From positions 742,802 to 806,801 of the forward strand of contig NZ_FKBS01000014.1 of the NCBI RefSeq assembly GCF_900078315.1: a DNA stretch of 64,000 nt, in the 5' to 3' direction. The notes beneath the pieces are model-generated. The model saw only the letters and a program-made list of their open reading frames with translations, was not told the origin of the DNA and did not search any database. This document shows, piece after piece, positions 9,563-18,617 of the stretch. Each line of letters opens with the position of its first letter. Position 1 is the first letter of the stretch. Source of the DNA: Bordetella ansorpii (lineage in GTDB: Bacteria; Pseudomonadota; Gammaproteobacteria; Burkholderiales; Burkholderiaceae_B). The position numbers and the translations under genes are program-made.

Positions 9563-10060
9563 TCAGACTGCCGCAGCCTGGAGGTTGGTTTGCGCGGCCG
9601 CCAGGCCGCCGAGCTTGTCGTCGGCGCCCTTTTCCTCGGCCAGGGTTTCCTTCAGCAGCTTCACGGCATCGTTGAGGCCCAGCAGCTTGGCGTAGGTGCA
9701 CAACGTGCCGTAGCCGGCGATCTCGTAATGCTCGACCTTCTGCGCGGCCGCGATCAGGGCCGCATCGCGCACGGGACCTTCTTCCACTTCTTCGATCACC
9801 TCCTTGCCTTCCTCGACCAGTCCTTCCATGGCCATGCACTTTATGCGCTTGAGCTTGAGGTCGCTGGCTTCGACGATGCGGTCGATGCGCTCGACCTGGC
9901 CTTGCGTTTCTTCCAGGTGCGAGCGGAATGCCTCGGCCAGTTGAGGATCGCTGGAGGCGCGCGCCATCTTCGGCAAGGCACGGGTCAGTTGCTTCTCGGC
10001 GCTGTAGATGTCCGAAAGCTCGTGGATGAACAGATCATGAAGGGTCTTGATTTTGGCCAT
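9563..10060 (-). CDS. YciE/YciF-type ferritin-like protein (DUF892)
   Basis: A 165-residue four-helix ferritin-like protein of the DUF892 family. The N-terminal LHDLFIHELSDIYSAEKQLTRALPKMA is the family signature. Glu and His residues spaced along the helices (HELSDIYSAE, HLEETQGQ, KVEHYEIAGYGTL) would form a di-iron site. Homologues are induced by general stress and by osmotic or oxidative conditions, but their enzymatic role is poorly defined. Length is normal. The gene stands alone, ended by a good terminator, next to other stress genes (Hsp70-like, PfpI). Confidence 0.9.
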   Translation of the reverse strand: MAKIKTLHDLFIHELSDIYSAEKQLTRALPKMARASSDPQLAEAFRSHLEETQGQVERIDRIVEASDLKLKRIKCMAMEGLVEEGKEVIEEVEEGPVRDAALIAAAQKVEHYEIAGYGTLCTYAKLLGLNDAVKLLKETLAEEKGADDKLGGLAAAQTNLQAAAV

Positions 10061-10259
10061 TGCTTGCTCCCAAAAAGTAGGGGTTGCGGGACTGTCGCGT
10101 CCGCAGGTTCAGTAGCAACTGCCATTCCCGACGGCACTTCCGGGGGGCGTTTGGCGGCATCGCCGGCCATGCGTTGGGGGACGGGGTCTGCACCGTGTGC
10201 ATCCGCGCCCGAACTTTACGCATCGCCTCCGGCACGGCAGCCGATGGCGCTGGTCGCCT

Positions 10260-11345
10260 TTACTTGGCCGGCACGCTATCGGCGGGCGTCCGCACGGGCA
10301 ACGCCTGCAGAAACGCCAGCAGCCGCCGTTCCTCGGCGGCCAGCCCGCGCGGCGTATCCGGCGCACGGGCTTCGGCCTGCAACGTGCCCTCCAGATACGC
10401 TTCCATCACCGCCGGGTGGATGTAGCACGCGCGGCACACCGCCGGCGTGTTCGCCAGCCGTTGCGCCACGCGCTTTATCACTTCGGCCAGATGCTTCCGG
10501 GTGGCGGTCGGCGTGTTGGCTTCGTCGTCCAGCACGTCGCTCAACTGTGCCCGCAATGCCGCGTAGGCATACAACGTGCCGGCCCAGGTGCGGTAGTGCT
10601 TGGCCGTGAAGTCCGCGCCGCTGGCTTCCCGCAGATAATCGTTGACCAGATCGGAGTCCACCGCACGCGCTTCGCCCGCTTCGTCCAGGTAATGGAAAAG
10701 CTGCTGGCCCGGCAGGTCCAGGCAGCGCCGCACCAGGCGGGCGATGCGCCGGTCGGCCACGGTCACGTCGTGCGGGACGCCGCTCTTGCCCACGAAGCGC
10801 AGGCGGATGCGGTCGCCCGCGACCTGCGCGTGGCGTCGCGTCAGCGTGGTCAGGCCGAACGATCGATTGGCGCGCGCGTATTCCCGCGATCCCACGCGGA
10901 TGCGGGTCAGTTCCAGCAAGCGCACCAGCGTGGCGGCAACCTTGTCGCGGGGCAGGCCTGGCAACGCCATGTCGCGCGTGATGCGCGCGCGGATGCGGGG
11001 CAGGCACAGGCCGAAGGCCGCCAACTGGCCGTACTTCTGGGCGTCGCGGACCGAGGTCCAGTCGGGGTGGTAGCGGTACTGCTTGCGTCCGCGCGCATCG
11101 CGGCCCGTGGCCTGGATGTGGCCCTGCGGATCGGGACAAATCCAGACATCGGTATAGGCGGGCGGGATGGCCAGGGATTGGATGCGCGTCACCTTGCCGT
11201 CATCGGTGATGCGCTTGCCGTGCGTATCGAAGTAATGAAAGGTCTTTGCATTGACGCGCTTGCGGCGATAGCCGGGCCGGGTGTCGTCGGCATAGACGAG
11301 GCCGGGGGACAGCGCGGGTGGCGGCAACGGTTCTGGAGCGTTCAT
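10260..11345 (-). CDS. DNA topoisomerase type IB
   Basis: A 361-residue eukaryotic/poxvirus-like topoisomerase IB, which relaxes supercoils through a 3'-phosphotyrosyl intermediate. The N-terminal domain carries GYRRKR..KTFHYFDTHGKRI. The catalytic domain shows KSGVPHDV, the Arg/Lys residues around TAKHYRTWAGT and nucleophile Tyr308 in the CYIHPAV motif near the C-terminus. Bacterial members are of this size. The start MNAPEP at 11343-11345 is preferred over a frame extending about 90 codons upstream into the divergent PfpI gene. Such enzymes are accessory in bacteria and often associate with stress or DNA-repair gene sets. Confidence 0.93.
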   Translation of the reverse strand: MNAPEPLPPPALSPGLVYADDTRPGYRRKRVNAKTFHYFDTHGKRITDDGKVTRIQSLAIPPAYTDVWICPDPQGHIQATGRDARGRKQYRYHPDWTSVRDAQKYGQLAAFGLCLPRIRARITRDMALPGLPRDKVAATLVRLLELTRIRVGSREYARANRSFGLTTLTRRHAQVAGDRIRLRFVGKSGVPHDVTVADRRIARLVRRCLDLPGQQLFHYLDEAGEARAVDSDLVNDYLREASGADFTAKHYRTWAGTLYAYAALRAQLSDVLDDEANTPTATRKHLAEVIKRVAQRLANTPAVCRACYIHPAVMEAYLEGTLQAEARAPDTPRGLAAEERRLLAFLQALPVRTPADSVPAK

Positions 11346-11466
11346 GACGAGGATTGAGCAAACGGCGTGCCCGCGGGCATGGCGCTTGCGGCGACCGTGC
11401 GGTGGCGCGCGCGGCCCCGGCGCGCCGCGATGTTTTTCCTCGGGGGCCATGCAACGGGAGCAAACC

Positions 11467-12009
11467 ATGGCGACACGCAAAGATCTGAACGTGGCAATCC
11501 TTGCCGTCGATGGCTTCGAGCAAGTGGAGTTGACCGGCCCGCGCGATGCCTTGCAGGAGCAGGGTGTGCGCACGGTGGTGGTCTCTGCCCGCGCCGATCC
11601 CATCCTCGGCATGCATCACGACAAGCCCGGCGACCGCTTCGACGTGGATCTGACCTTCGTGCAGGCGGAAACGGAAACCGGCAATTTCGACGCGCTGCTG
11701 CTGCCGGGCGGCGTGGTCAACGCCGATGAGATCCGCATGCAGCCCAAGGCGCAGGCGATCGTGCGCGCGATGATCGAGGCCGGCAAACCGGTGGCGGTGA
11801 TCTGCCACGGCGCCTGGCTGCTGATCTCGGCGGGCGTGGTGAAGGGCCGCAAGATGACCAGTTGGCCGTCCTTGCAGGATGACCTGCGCAATGCCGGCGC
11901 GAACTGGGTGGACCAGGAGGTGGTGGTGGATGGCAAGCTGGTGTCGAGCCGCAAGCCGGACGATATTCCGGCTTTCAATCGCGCGTTCATCGAGCTGCTG
12001 CAAGCCTGA
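11467..12009 (+). CDS. DJ-1/PfpI family protein (deglycase/protease-like)
   Basis: A 180-residue class I glutamine-amidotransferase-fold protein of the PfpI branch. The nucleophile elbow VICHGAWLL contains Cys113, and an acidic residue in GFEQVELTGP is the usual partner. Members have been assigned protease, glyoxalase or protein-deglycation activity in stress protection; the precise activity here is not established. The start at 11467 has GGGAG about 8 nt upstream; an in-frame ATG six codons earlier is less well placed. It diverges from the topoisomerase gene. Confidence 0.88.
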   Translation: MATRKDLNVAILAVDGFEQVELTGPRDALQEQGVRTVVVSARADPILGMHHDKPGDRFDVDLTFVQAETETGNFDALLLPGGVVNADEIRMQPKAQAIVRAMIEAGKPVAVICHGAWLLISAGVVKGRKMTSWPSLQDDLRNAGANWVDQEVVVDGKLVSSRKPDDIPAFNRAFIELLQA

Positions 12010-12081
12010 CCGGATGCGACGGGCGCGCGGCGTGAGTCCTGCCTCGCGGCCTGATCCGGCCCGCGCCGCGCATGCGGGATG

Positions 12082-13449
12082 TCAGGGTTTCATCTGCCTG
12101 GCGATGTCCTTCAATGCGTCTTTCAGCATCTCTTCGATGCTCGGGTGATAGAACGGCATGGCCAGCAACTGCTCGGCCGTCTGGCCGTTCTGGATGGCCC
12201 ACGCCAGCAGGTGCGCCAGGTGCTCGCCATGCGTGGCCAGCATGCTGGCGCCCAGCAGCTTGCCCGTGCCGCGCGCGGCATAGACCCGCAGCAGATTGTC
12301 GGTGGCCCCCATGATGCGAGCGCGTCCGTTCCCGTCGCCTGAAGCCGAGCCGATCAGGGCGCCCTGCTCGTTCGCCTTGTCGAATGGCAGACCTACCGCA
12401 CAGAGGTCGGGATCGGTGAAGACGATGGTGATCGCGCAACGGCGCGCCAGTGCCTTCGGGGATTCGTCCCGCACACGGGCCAGCGCCGCGCGACCGGCGG
12501 CCTGGCCTTCGTCCGCGGCCTCGTGCATCAGGGGACGGTCGGGATTCACGTCGCCCGCGAAGAAGATGCCGTCGTGGCCGGCGGTCAGGCGGGCGGGGTC
12601 GATGCGGGGCTGGCCCTTGTCGTCCAGGTCCACGCCTGCGGCGGCCAGGTCCAGCCTGTCCACATTCGCATGCCGGCCCGTGGCGACCAGCAGGCGATCG
12701 ACGACGGCGTGCCGGTCGGCCTGCCGCAACCGCACGGCATCGCCGTCCGCCTCCGCCGTGACGGCATCGCCCAGCCATAGCTGCATCAGCGAGCCGAAAT
12801 GCGCCTGCGCGCGCGCCTGTATGTCCGGATCCTTGGCGCCGCCGATGGCGTCCAATTGATCCGCCCCGATCACGTCCAGGCCCAGGCGGGCCAGGGCGAT
12901 GCTCATTTCCAGGCCGATGGCGCCCATGCCCAACACGCCGACGCGGGCGGGCAGAACGTCCAGGTCGAACAGGTTGTCGGTCGTCAGCAGGCGGTGCTGC
13001 AAGGGGCGCAAGGGTTCCGGAATGACCGGGCTCGAACCCGTGCAGATGACGAAGGCACGGGCCCGTATGCGGGTCTGGCCGGCCTGCAGGGTATCGGCCG
13101 CGATGAAGCGCGCTTCTTCCATGACCAGGCGGTCGCCGGCCGCCGAGCGGGTGCTTTGCGCGGCCTCGCTGGCGAACTCGTCGCGTATTTGGCGGGATTG
13201 TTGCCACGACACGTGGGGGGAGAGGGTCAAGCAGGCAGGGTCCGCCACCAGGCTGCGGGCCTCGCACCAGCGCGCCGCCGCGTGCAGCACGGCCTTGGAA
13301 GGCATGCAGCCGACCCGGGCGCAGGTCGTGCCCAGCGGGCCACGGTCGACCAGCAGGACGTCCGCGCCGGCTGACTTCAGTACGTGAAAGGCATTGGTTC
13401 CCGCGGTTCCCGCCCCGATCACCACGGCTTCGACATCCCGAGTCTGCAT
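12082..13449 (-). CDS. FAD-dependent pyridine nucleotide-disulfide oxidoreductase (dihydrolipoyl dehydrogenase-like)
   Basis: A 455-residue two-dinucleotide-fold flavoprotein. The FAD motif VIGAGTAGTNA is at the N-terminus, with the redox pair CARVGC about 30 residues later. The NAD(P) motif LGMGAIGLEMS is central, followed by a second FAD contact (DGIFFAGD) and a dimerisation domain ending in PFYHPSIEEML, where His and Glu form the proton relay. These features match lipoamide dehydrogenases and relatives. No 2-oxoacid dehydrogenase genes are nearby, so it is a stand-alone paralogue of unknown substrate. The start is MQTRDVEAVVIG, since the extra upstream frame is non-conserved. Confidence 0.87.
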   Translation of the reverse strand: MQTRDVEAVVIGAGTAGTNAFHVLKSAGADVLLVDRGPLGTTCARVGCMPSKAVLHAAARWCEARSLVADPACLTLSPHVSWQQSRQIRDEFASEAAQSTRSAAGDRLVMEEARFIAADTLQAGQTRIRARAFVICTGSSPVIPEPLRPLQHRLLTTDNLFDLDVLPARVGVLGMGAIGLEMSIALARLGLDVIGADQLDAIGGAKDPDIQARAQAHFGSLMQLWLGDAVTAEADGDAVRLRQADRHAVVDRLLVATGRHANVDRLDLAAAGVDLDDKGQPRIDPARLTAGHDGIFFAGDVNPDRPLMHEAADEGQAAGRAALARVRDESPKALARRCAITIVFTDPDLCAVGLPFDKANEQGALIGSASGDGNGRARIMGATDNLLRVYAARGTGKLLGASMLATHGEHLAHLLAWAIQNGQTAEQLLAMPFYHPSIEEMLKDALKDIARQMKP

Positions 13450-13675
13450 CGCTGTTCTCCTTTTAGTGTGAACAGGCCCTAGGCCAGGCCGTTGGGCGGT
13501 GGAGCCGCTGCCGACCCGGCCTGGCGCCCGCACGCGCAGCATTCTTCGTGCCAACGGGACCTGAAGTGTTACGTTTGACACGAAATCGATCCGCGGTGCT
13601 GATGGCACGCGGTATCGTTCGGTACTTCGCTGCTTCGTACTCGTTCCGGCCGCAAACCAAGGCAACTCACGCTAC

Positions 13676-14308
13676 ATGAATCCCATTGAAATGTTCGCAT
13701 GGCTCACCGATCCCAACGGATTGATGGCCGTGCTGGCCCAGAACTGGATGCTGGGCACGGCCATCGTCGTGCTGATCATCTTCGCCGAAACCGGCTTCGT
13801 CATTTTTCCTTTCCTGCCGGGCGATTCGCTGCTGTTCGCCACGGGGGCATTCCTGGGGATCGCCGGCATCAATCCCATCGTCAGCATCGTCGCGCTGATC
13901 CTGGCGGCCATCCTGGGCGATTCGGTGAACTACTCGACTGGCCGCTCGGCGCTGCTGCGCGACCGGCTGCTCAAGCGCGTCAACCCTGCCCATGTCCAGC
14001 AGGCCCGGGCCTATTTCGAGCGCTACGGCGCGCTGACCATCGTGATCGCGCGCTTCATCCCCATCGTGCGCACCGTGGTGCCGTTCGTGGCGGGCCTGTC
14101 GCAGATGCCGCGCGCGACCTTTGTTTCGTACAACGTGGTGGGGGGCGTGCTGTGGTGCGGCTCGCTGACCACCGCCGGCTATTTCCTCGGCGGTATCCCC
14201 TGGGTGCGCGCGAACCTGCACTGGGTCTCCGTCATCATCATCGTGCTGTCCATCCTGCCCATCGCCATCAAGGGCCTGGCCTGGCTGCGCAACCGGCGCC
14301 GCGCCTGA
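13676..14308 (+). CDS. DedA family inner-membrane protein
   Basis: A 210-residue polytopic membrane protein of the DedA/SNARE-associated family. The conserved segments are FAETGFVIFPFLPGDSLLF near the N-terminus, GDSVNYSTGR, and RFIPIVRTVVPFVAG with its functionally important Arg residues. Several hydrophobic segments span the chain. DedA proteins act as lipid scramblases or undecaprenyl-phosphate and phospholipid flippases, and support membrane energetics and envelope integrity. Length and start are typical. The envelope sulfatase gene follows in the same direction after about 150 bp, but with its own upstream region. Confidence 0.93.
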   Translation: MNPIEMFAWLTDPNGLMAVLAQNWMLGTAIVVLIIFAETGFVIFPFLPGDSLLFATGAFLGIAGINPIVSIVALILAAILGDSVNYSTGRSALLRDRLLKRVNPAHVQQARAYFERYGALTIVIARFIPIVRTVVPFVAGLSQMPRATFVSYNVVGGVLWCGSLTTAGYFLGGIPWVRANLHWVSVIIIVLSILPIAIKGLAWLRNRRRA

Positions 14309-14460
14309 TTGTCCCGATTCGATGTTGCGTTGCAGCGAAATCTTGTTTCGCTGGCGAAAATTTGAAAATGACAGCATGATGACTTGACGCAAATTTGACG
14401 CGACGAGGACTAGACTCGTCGGTTCCTTGTGAATAGTCTGCGGCGGCCACGCCGCGCCTC

Positions 14461-16398
14461 ATGTACGCACAGACACTCGTTTTCATTGCCGCCACCCTGT
14501 TGCTGCTGAGCGCCTCGCGCGCCGCGTTGATGGCATGGCAGAGGCCCAGGGTGCAGGCCAGCGGCCGGCCGGCGGCCATCGTGCTGGGCGGCCTGCGCAT
14601 CGATGCCCACATGATCGCCGTGATCGCCATCCTGCCGCTGACGCTGGCGCCGTGGGTGGGGCAGTCGGCGCTGGCGCAGGCCATCAACGGCATCTGGTTG
14701 CTGATCGGCTGGCTGGCCATTGTGTTGCTGGAGCTGTCCACCCCGCAGTTCATCGACGAGTACGACACCCGGCCCAACCGCCTGTATGTCGTCTACCTGA
14801 CCAATCCCCGGGAAGTCTTCACCATGCTGTGGCGCGGCTACCGTTCCACCGTGCTGGCGGTGGTCGTGGTGACGGGCCTGATGGCATGGGCGGGGTACGC
14901 CATGTTCTGGCAGCCGCTGTGGCCATCCGGTCCGCAACCGTTGTGGTTGCGCGGCCTGCAGACCCTGGCCGCGCTGGCTGGCGGCATCCTCGCCATCCGT
15001 GGCACCTTGAAGCACCGTCCCATCAATCCGTCGACCGTCGCGTTCTGCGGCGATGCGATGGTGAATGCGCTGCCGCTGAATTCGCTCTACAGCGTGCTGT
15101 ACGCCGTCTACAGCATGAAGAACCAGCGGTCCAGCAGCGACGCTTACGGTTCGATGCCGGAAGACGAGATGCAGCGCATCGTGCGGCAGTCGGCGGGTCT
15201 GCCCGACCCCGCCAATGCCGCGATACCGACGTTGCACCCGCAGGCCTCGGCGTCGCGGCTGGCCCGTCCGCGCAACCTGGTGATGATCGTCGAGGAAAGC
15301 CTGGGCGCGCAGTTCGTGGGCCATCTGGGCGGGCGGGGCCTGACGCCGTGCCTGGACAAGCTGATGCAGGAAGGCTGGGCCTTCACCAATGCCTATGCCA
15401 CCGGCACGCGCTCGGTGCGCGGATTGGAGGCGCTGGTCGCGGGTTTTCCGCCTTCGCTGTCCGAGGCCGTGCTGCGGCTGCCCGATGCGCAGTCGAATTT
15501 CTTCACGCTGGCGCAGTTCCTGAAGCGGCAGGGTTACCGGACGTGCTTCGTCTACGGCGGCGAGGCGCACTTCGACAACATGAAGAGCTTCTTCCTGGGC
15601 AACGGCTTCGACGAACTGTACGACCTGAAGACCTTCGAGGATCCGGCGTTCGTGGGCACCTGGGGCGCCAGCGACGAGGACATGTTCGCGCGGGTGCATC
15701 GCATCCTCGAGGACAGCGCCGAGCAGCCCTGCTTCGTGCTCGCTTTCTCGGTCAGCAACCATTCGCCCTGGGAGTATCCGCAAGGCCGTATCGAACCCGT
15801 GGGCGAGCCGGCGTCCGTCGAGAACACCGTGCGCTACGCCGATTGGGCGCTGGGGGAATTCTTCGGCCGAGCGAAACAGGCGTCGTACTGGAATGAATCG
15901 GTGTTCCTGGTGGCGGCCGACCATGACGCGCGTGTCGGCGGTGCGGCCCATATCCCGCTGAAGCATTTCCAGATTCCCGCGCTGATCCTGGGAGCGGGGG
16001 TGCCCGTGCGGCAGGACGAACGGCTGGTCAGCCAGATCGACATGCCGGTGACGCTGCTGTCGTTGCTGGGCGTCCATGGCCAGCATCCGATGATCGGCCA
16101 GGACCTGACCGATCCACGGGCAGGCGGGCGGGCCATGATGCAGTACGGCGATTCCTACGGCTATCTGCGGGACGACATCCTGACCGTGCTGGAACCGCGC
16201 AAACCCGCCAGCCAGTTCCGATACGTGCGTCCGGACCGCTACGAAAGGATGGAGCCGGACGCCGGCCTGGCCAGGGTGGCGCTGGCGCATGTCCTGTGGG
16301 TCGAGCGTACCTATCGGGATCGCGGTTATGGCTTGCCTGCCGTGCGTGATGGCGCGGTGCCGCGACGCCGTGCCGCCATGCCGACCGTGGCTCCGTAG
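14461..16398 (+). CDS. LTA-synthase-family membrane sulfatase / phosphoglycerol transferase
   Basis: A 645-residue protein with about five N-terminal membrane segments (within residues 1-190) and a large periplasmic alkaline-phosphatase-fold domain. Catalytic landmarks are VMIVEESLGAQ (metal-binding Glu), Thr316 in YATGTRSVRG as likely nucleophile, HFDNMKSFFLGNGFD, and AADHDARVGG near the C-terminus. Relatives transfer phosphoglycerol or phosphoethanolamine to periplasmic glucans or surface glycans (LtaS/OpgB group); the acceptor here is unknown. The stop codon lies inside a perfect 18-bp palindrome that also precedes the next gene. Confidence 0.88.
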   Translation: MYAQTLVFIAATLLLLSASRAALMAWQRPRVQASGRPAAIVLGGLRIDAHMIAVIAILPLTLAPWVGQSALAQAINGIWLLIGWLAIVLLELSTPQFIDEYDTRPNRLYVVYLTNPREVFTMLWRGYRSTVLAVVVVTGLMAWAGYAMFWQPLWPSGPQPLWLRGLQTLAALAGGILAIRGTLKHRPINPSTVAFCGDAMVNALPLNSLYSVLYAVYSMKNQRSSSDAYGSMPEDEMQRIVRQSAGLPDPANAAIPTLHPQASASRLARPRNLVMIVEESLGAQFVGHLGGRGLTPCLDKLMQEGWAFTNAYATGTRSVRGLEALVAGFPPSLSEAVLRLPDAQSNFFTLAQFLKRQGYRTCFVYGGEAHFDNMKSFFLGNGFDELYDLKTFEDPAFVGTWGASDEDMFARVHRILEDSAEQPCFVLAFSVSNHSPWEYPQGRIEPVGEPASVENTVRYADWALGEFFGRAKQASYWNESVFLVAADHDARVGGAAHIPLKHFQIPALILGAGVPVRQDERLVSQIDMPVTLLSLLGVHGQHPMIGQDLTDPRAGGRAMMQYGDSYGYLRDDILTVLEPRKPASQFRYVRPDRYERMEPDAGLARVALAHVLWVERTYRDRGYGLPAVRDGAVPRRRAAMPTVAP

Positions 16399-16408
16399 CG
16401 CTACGGAG
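16391..16408. promoter_or_regulatory. 18-bp perfect palindrome, copy 1 (candidate response-regulator operator)
   Basis: CTCCGTAGCGCTACGGAG is self-complementary over 18 bp. It overlaps the stop codon of the sulfatase gene and ends 37 bp before the kinase start. A GATAAT at 16431-16436 could be a -10 box, which would place the palindrome centre about 43 bp upstream of transcription, a typical activator position for NarL/FixJ regulators. An identical copy is at 18522-18539. Confidence 0.65.
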
Positions 16409-16445
16409 TCCGCCGCGGCGGGCCCGCTGCGATAATTGCGGCATC

Positions 16446-17897
16446 GTGACCCTCCCTTTCCTCCGTTGGCGCACCGTGGGCGCTTGGCTGCTGCTGAGCC
16501 TGGCCGGCATCGCGGCGCTGGGCCGCCAGGATTACCTGGCGCAGCGCGACCGCTTCCTGCAGGGCGCCAGCATCGCCCATCGCATGCTCAGCCAGAAAGC
16601 CGTGCAGCACGAGGCCGTGCTCGACACGCTGGCCGCGCTGTCGCATCCGCCGATGCCCCAGCGCCTGCTGCCCAGCCTGCAGCCCGCGCTGGGCGAGATC
16701 GTGGCGCTGGGCTGGCGCTCGCCGCAGGGTTGGCAGGGCAGCCAACCGCCGCCCGCCGACCTGGACGCCGCCATCGCCCGCGCCTCGGCCAGCGGGCATG
16801 CCGTGGCCTTGCCGCTGGATTCCCGCCACTACTGGCTGGTGTCCGCGTCTTCGTGGAGCATGCTGGTCGATGGGCAGGACCTGCTTGCGGCATCGGACAT
16901 CGCCGCCGACGTCGGGCGCCTGACCCTCGCGGTGCAGCCGGGCGCCGAGGCGTTGGCCCTGCGTGCCGATGAGGGGGGCCGCGTGCCGGCATATGGCCCG
17001 GTGCTGAACATCGCCAAACCCCTGGGCGCGGCCAGCCAGCCTTTCCTGATGCAGGCCGAGCGCGGCCTCGGCCCCGCGGACTGGCCCTGGCGGGGATGGA
17101 TGCTGTGGGCCGTCTTCAGCGCCTTGCTGGTCGGCGCCGCGCGGGTTTGGCAGGCCAGCCGCCGCCATGCCCGCCGGCAGGCCGAGCAGGCCCGCATGAC
17201 GGCCCTGACGCGCCTGAGCACGCTGGGGGAAATGGCGGCCGGCATCGCGCATGAACTGAACCAGCCGCTGACCGCCATCCTGGCCCAGACCCGCGCCGCG
17301 CAACGCCTGCTGGACGATCCCGACGAAACGCCCGCGGTGCGGCAGGCGCTCGATGCCAGCGCCCAGCAGGCCCGCCGCGCCGCCGACATCATCGAGCGCC
17401 TGCGGGCGCTGGTGGGCCCGGGGGCGGCCGCCGCGCGCCAGCCGCTGGCCCCGGATGTCCTGGCCGGCAACCTGGCTTTCCTGTGCGAGCCTGAGCTGGA
17501 GCGTCATGGCATCGCGTTCGACTGGACCAATGCCGCGCCGGGCGCCAGGCCGCTCGGTGATCCCATCGCGGTGGAGCAGATCCTGCACAACCTGGTGCAG
17601 AACGCGGTCGCCGCGCTGGCGGGCCAGGCCGGGGCGCCGCGCCGCATCCGGCTGCGTGGGCAGAGGGCGGACGGGCAGTACCGGTTCACCGTCAGCGATA
17701 CCGGTCCCGGCATCGCCGCCCACGATCTGCCGCGTCTGTTCGAGCCTTTCTACACCACGCGCAGCGGCGGCATGGGGCTGGGCCTGACCTTGTGCGAGAC
17801 CCTGGCCGGCTCCATGGACGGCCACGTCCGCGCGGACAACCTGCCGGAAGGCGGCGCCTGTTTCACATTGACCTTGCCGCTGGAGCCCCGGCCATGA
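16446..17897 (+). CDS. Sensor histidine kinase, membrane-bound (FixL/DctB-like)
   Basis: A 483-residue kinase with a GTG start. Membrane segments at about residues 8-24 and 218-236 flank a periplasmic sensor region of about 190 residues with no recognisable fold. The cytoplasmic part has HisKA with phospho-accepting His269 in AAGIAHELNQPLTAIL, then HATPase (NLVQNAVAAL, DTGPGI, GGMGLGLTL). It overlaps the downstream response regulator by ATGA, so the pair forms one two-component system. No Shine-Dalgarno sequence is visible and the transcript may be near-leaderless. The ligand is unknown. A secreted HbpS-like protein encoded downstream could be the accessory sensor, as in the Streptomyces HbpS-SenS-SenR system. 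Confidence 0.9.
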   Translation: MTLPFLRWRTVGAWLLLSLAGIAALGRQDYLAQRDRFLQGASIAHRMLSQKAVQHEAVLDTLAALSHPPMPQRLLPSLQPALGEIVALGWRSPQGWQGSQPPPADLDAAIARASASGHAVALPLDSRHYWLVSASSWSMLVDGQDLLAASDIAADVGRLTLAVQPGAEALALRADEGGRVPAYGPVLNIAKPLGAASQPFLMQAERGLGPADWPWRGWMLWAVFSALLVGAARVWQASRRHARRQAEQARMTALTRLSTLGEMAAGIAHELNQPLTAILAQTRAAQRLLDDPDETPAVRQALDASAQQARRAADIIERLRALVGPGAAAARQPLAPDVLAGNLAFLCEPELERHGIAFDWTNAAPGARPLGDPIAVEQILHNLVQNAVAALAGQAGAPRRIRLRGQRADGQYRFTVSDTGPGIAAHDLPRLFEPFYTTRSGGMGLGLTLCETLAGSMDGHVRADNLPEGGACFTLTLPLEPRP

Positions 17898-18529
17898 ATG
17901 CCTTGCCGACCGACACCCCGGTGGTCTATCTGGTCGATGACGACGACGCCGTGCGCGAGGCGCTGGCGTTGCTGCTGCGCAGCGTGGGCCTGCGCAGCAG
18001 CGGCTATGGGGATCCCCTGACATTCCTGGACGAGCTGCCCGCGCACGCCATCGGCTGCGTGGTGCTGGACATCCGCATGCCCGGCATCAGCGGCCTGGAC
18101 GTGCTGGCGCGCCTGGCCGCGCGCAGCGACCTGCCGGTCATCATGCTGACCGGGCACGCCAACGTGGACCTGTGCCGCCGCGCCTTCAAGGGCGGCGCCA
18201 TCGAGTTCCTGCAGAAGCCGATGGACGATGACGTGTTCCTGGATGCGGTGCAGTCGGCCGTGCGCGGGCATGTCGCCGGCCGCGAGCGGGCCGCCGTCAC
18301 CGAGGCCGCGCGGGCGCGCCTGGAACGGTTGTCGGGCCGTGAGCGGGAGGTGGCGCGGCGCGTGGCGCAAGGCCATGCCAACAAGGAGATCGCGCGCGAG
18401 TTCGACCTGTCGCCCCGCACGGTCGAGACCTATCGCGCGAATGTGTTCGTCAAGCTGGAGGTCGCGTCGCTGGCGCAACTGATCCGCCAGTACGCGCTGC
18501 TGCTGGACGGCGAGGCGCCGGCTCCGTAG
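17894..18529 (+). CDS. Response regulator, FixJ/NarL type
   Basis: A 211-residue regulator. The receiver domain (1-125) has YLVDDDDAVREAL, phospho-acceptor Asp59 in VVLDIRMPGISG, Thr in IMLTGHAN and Lys in FLQKPMDD. The LuxR-type helix-turn-helix follows (LSGREREVARRVAQGHANKEIAREFDLSPRTVETYRANVFVKL). The receiver style is that of FixJ/TodT transcriptional activators. Its start overlaps the kinase stop by 4 bp. Its own stop codon lies inside the second copy of the 18-bp palindrome, suggesting that it regulates its own operon and the following gene through that site. Confidence 0.93.
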   Translation: MNALPTDTPVVYLVDDDDAVREALALLLRSVGLRSSGYGDPLTFLDELPAHAIGCVVLDIRMPGISGLDVLARLAARSDLPVIMLTGHANVDLCRRAFKGGAIEFLQKPMDDDVFLDAVQSAVRGHVAGRERAAVTEAARARLERLSGREREVARRVAQGHANKEIAREFDLSPRTVETYRANVFVKLEVASLAQLIRQYALLLDGEAPAP

Positions 18530-18539
18530 CGCTACGGAG
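18522..18539. promoter_or_regulatory. 18-bp perfect palindrome, copy 2 (candidate response-regulator operator)
   Basis: Identical CTCCGTAGCGCTACGGAG. It overlaps the response-regulator stop codon and lies 78 bp before the start of the HbpS-like gene. Identity extends two bases further on the left (GG). Two exact copies bracketing a two-component system strongly suggest its binding site. Confidence 0.65.
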
Positions 18540-18617
18540 GCCGATGCGTAGCCGGGCGAATACCGCGATCCGGCACGCGTCCCTAAGCTGGAGTCTCTTT
18601 CCACAAGGACGATTTCC

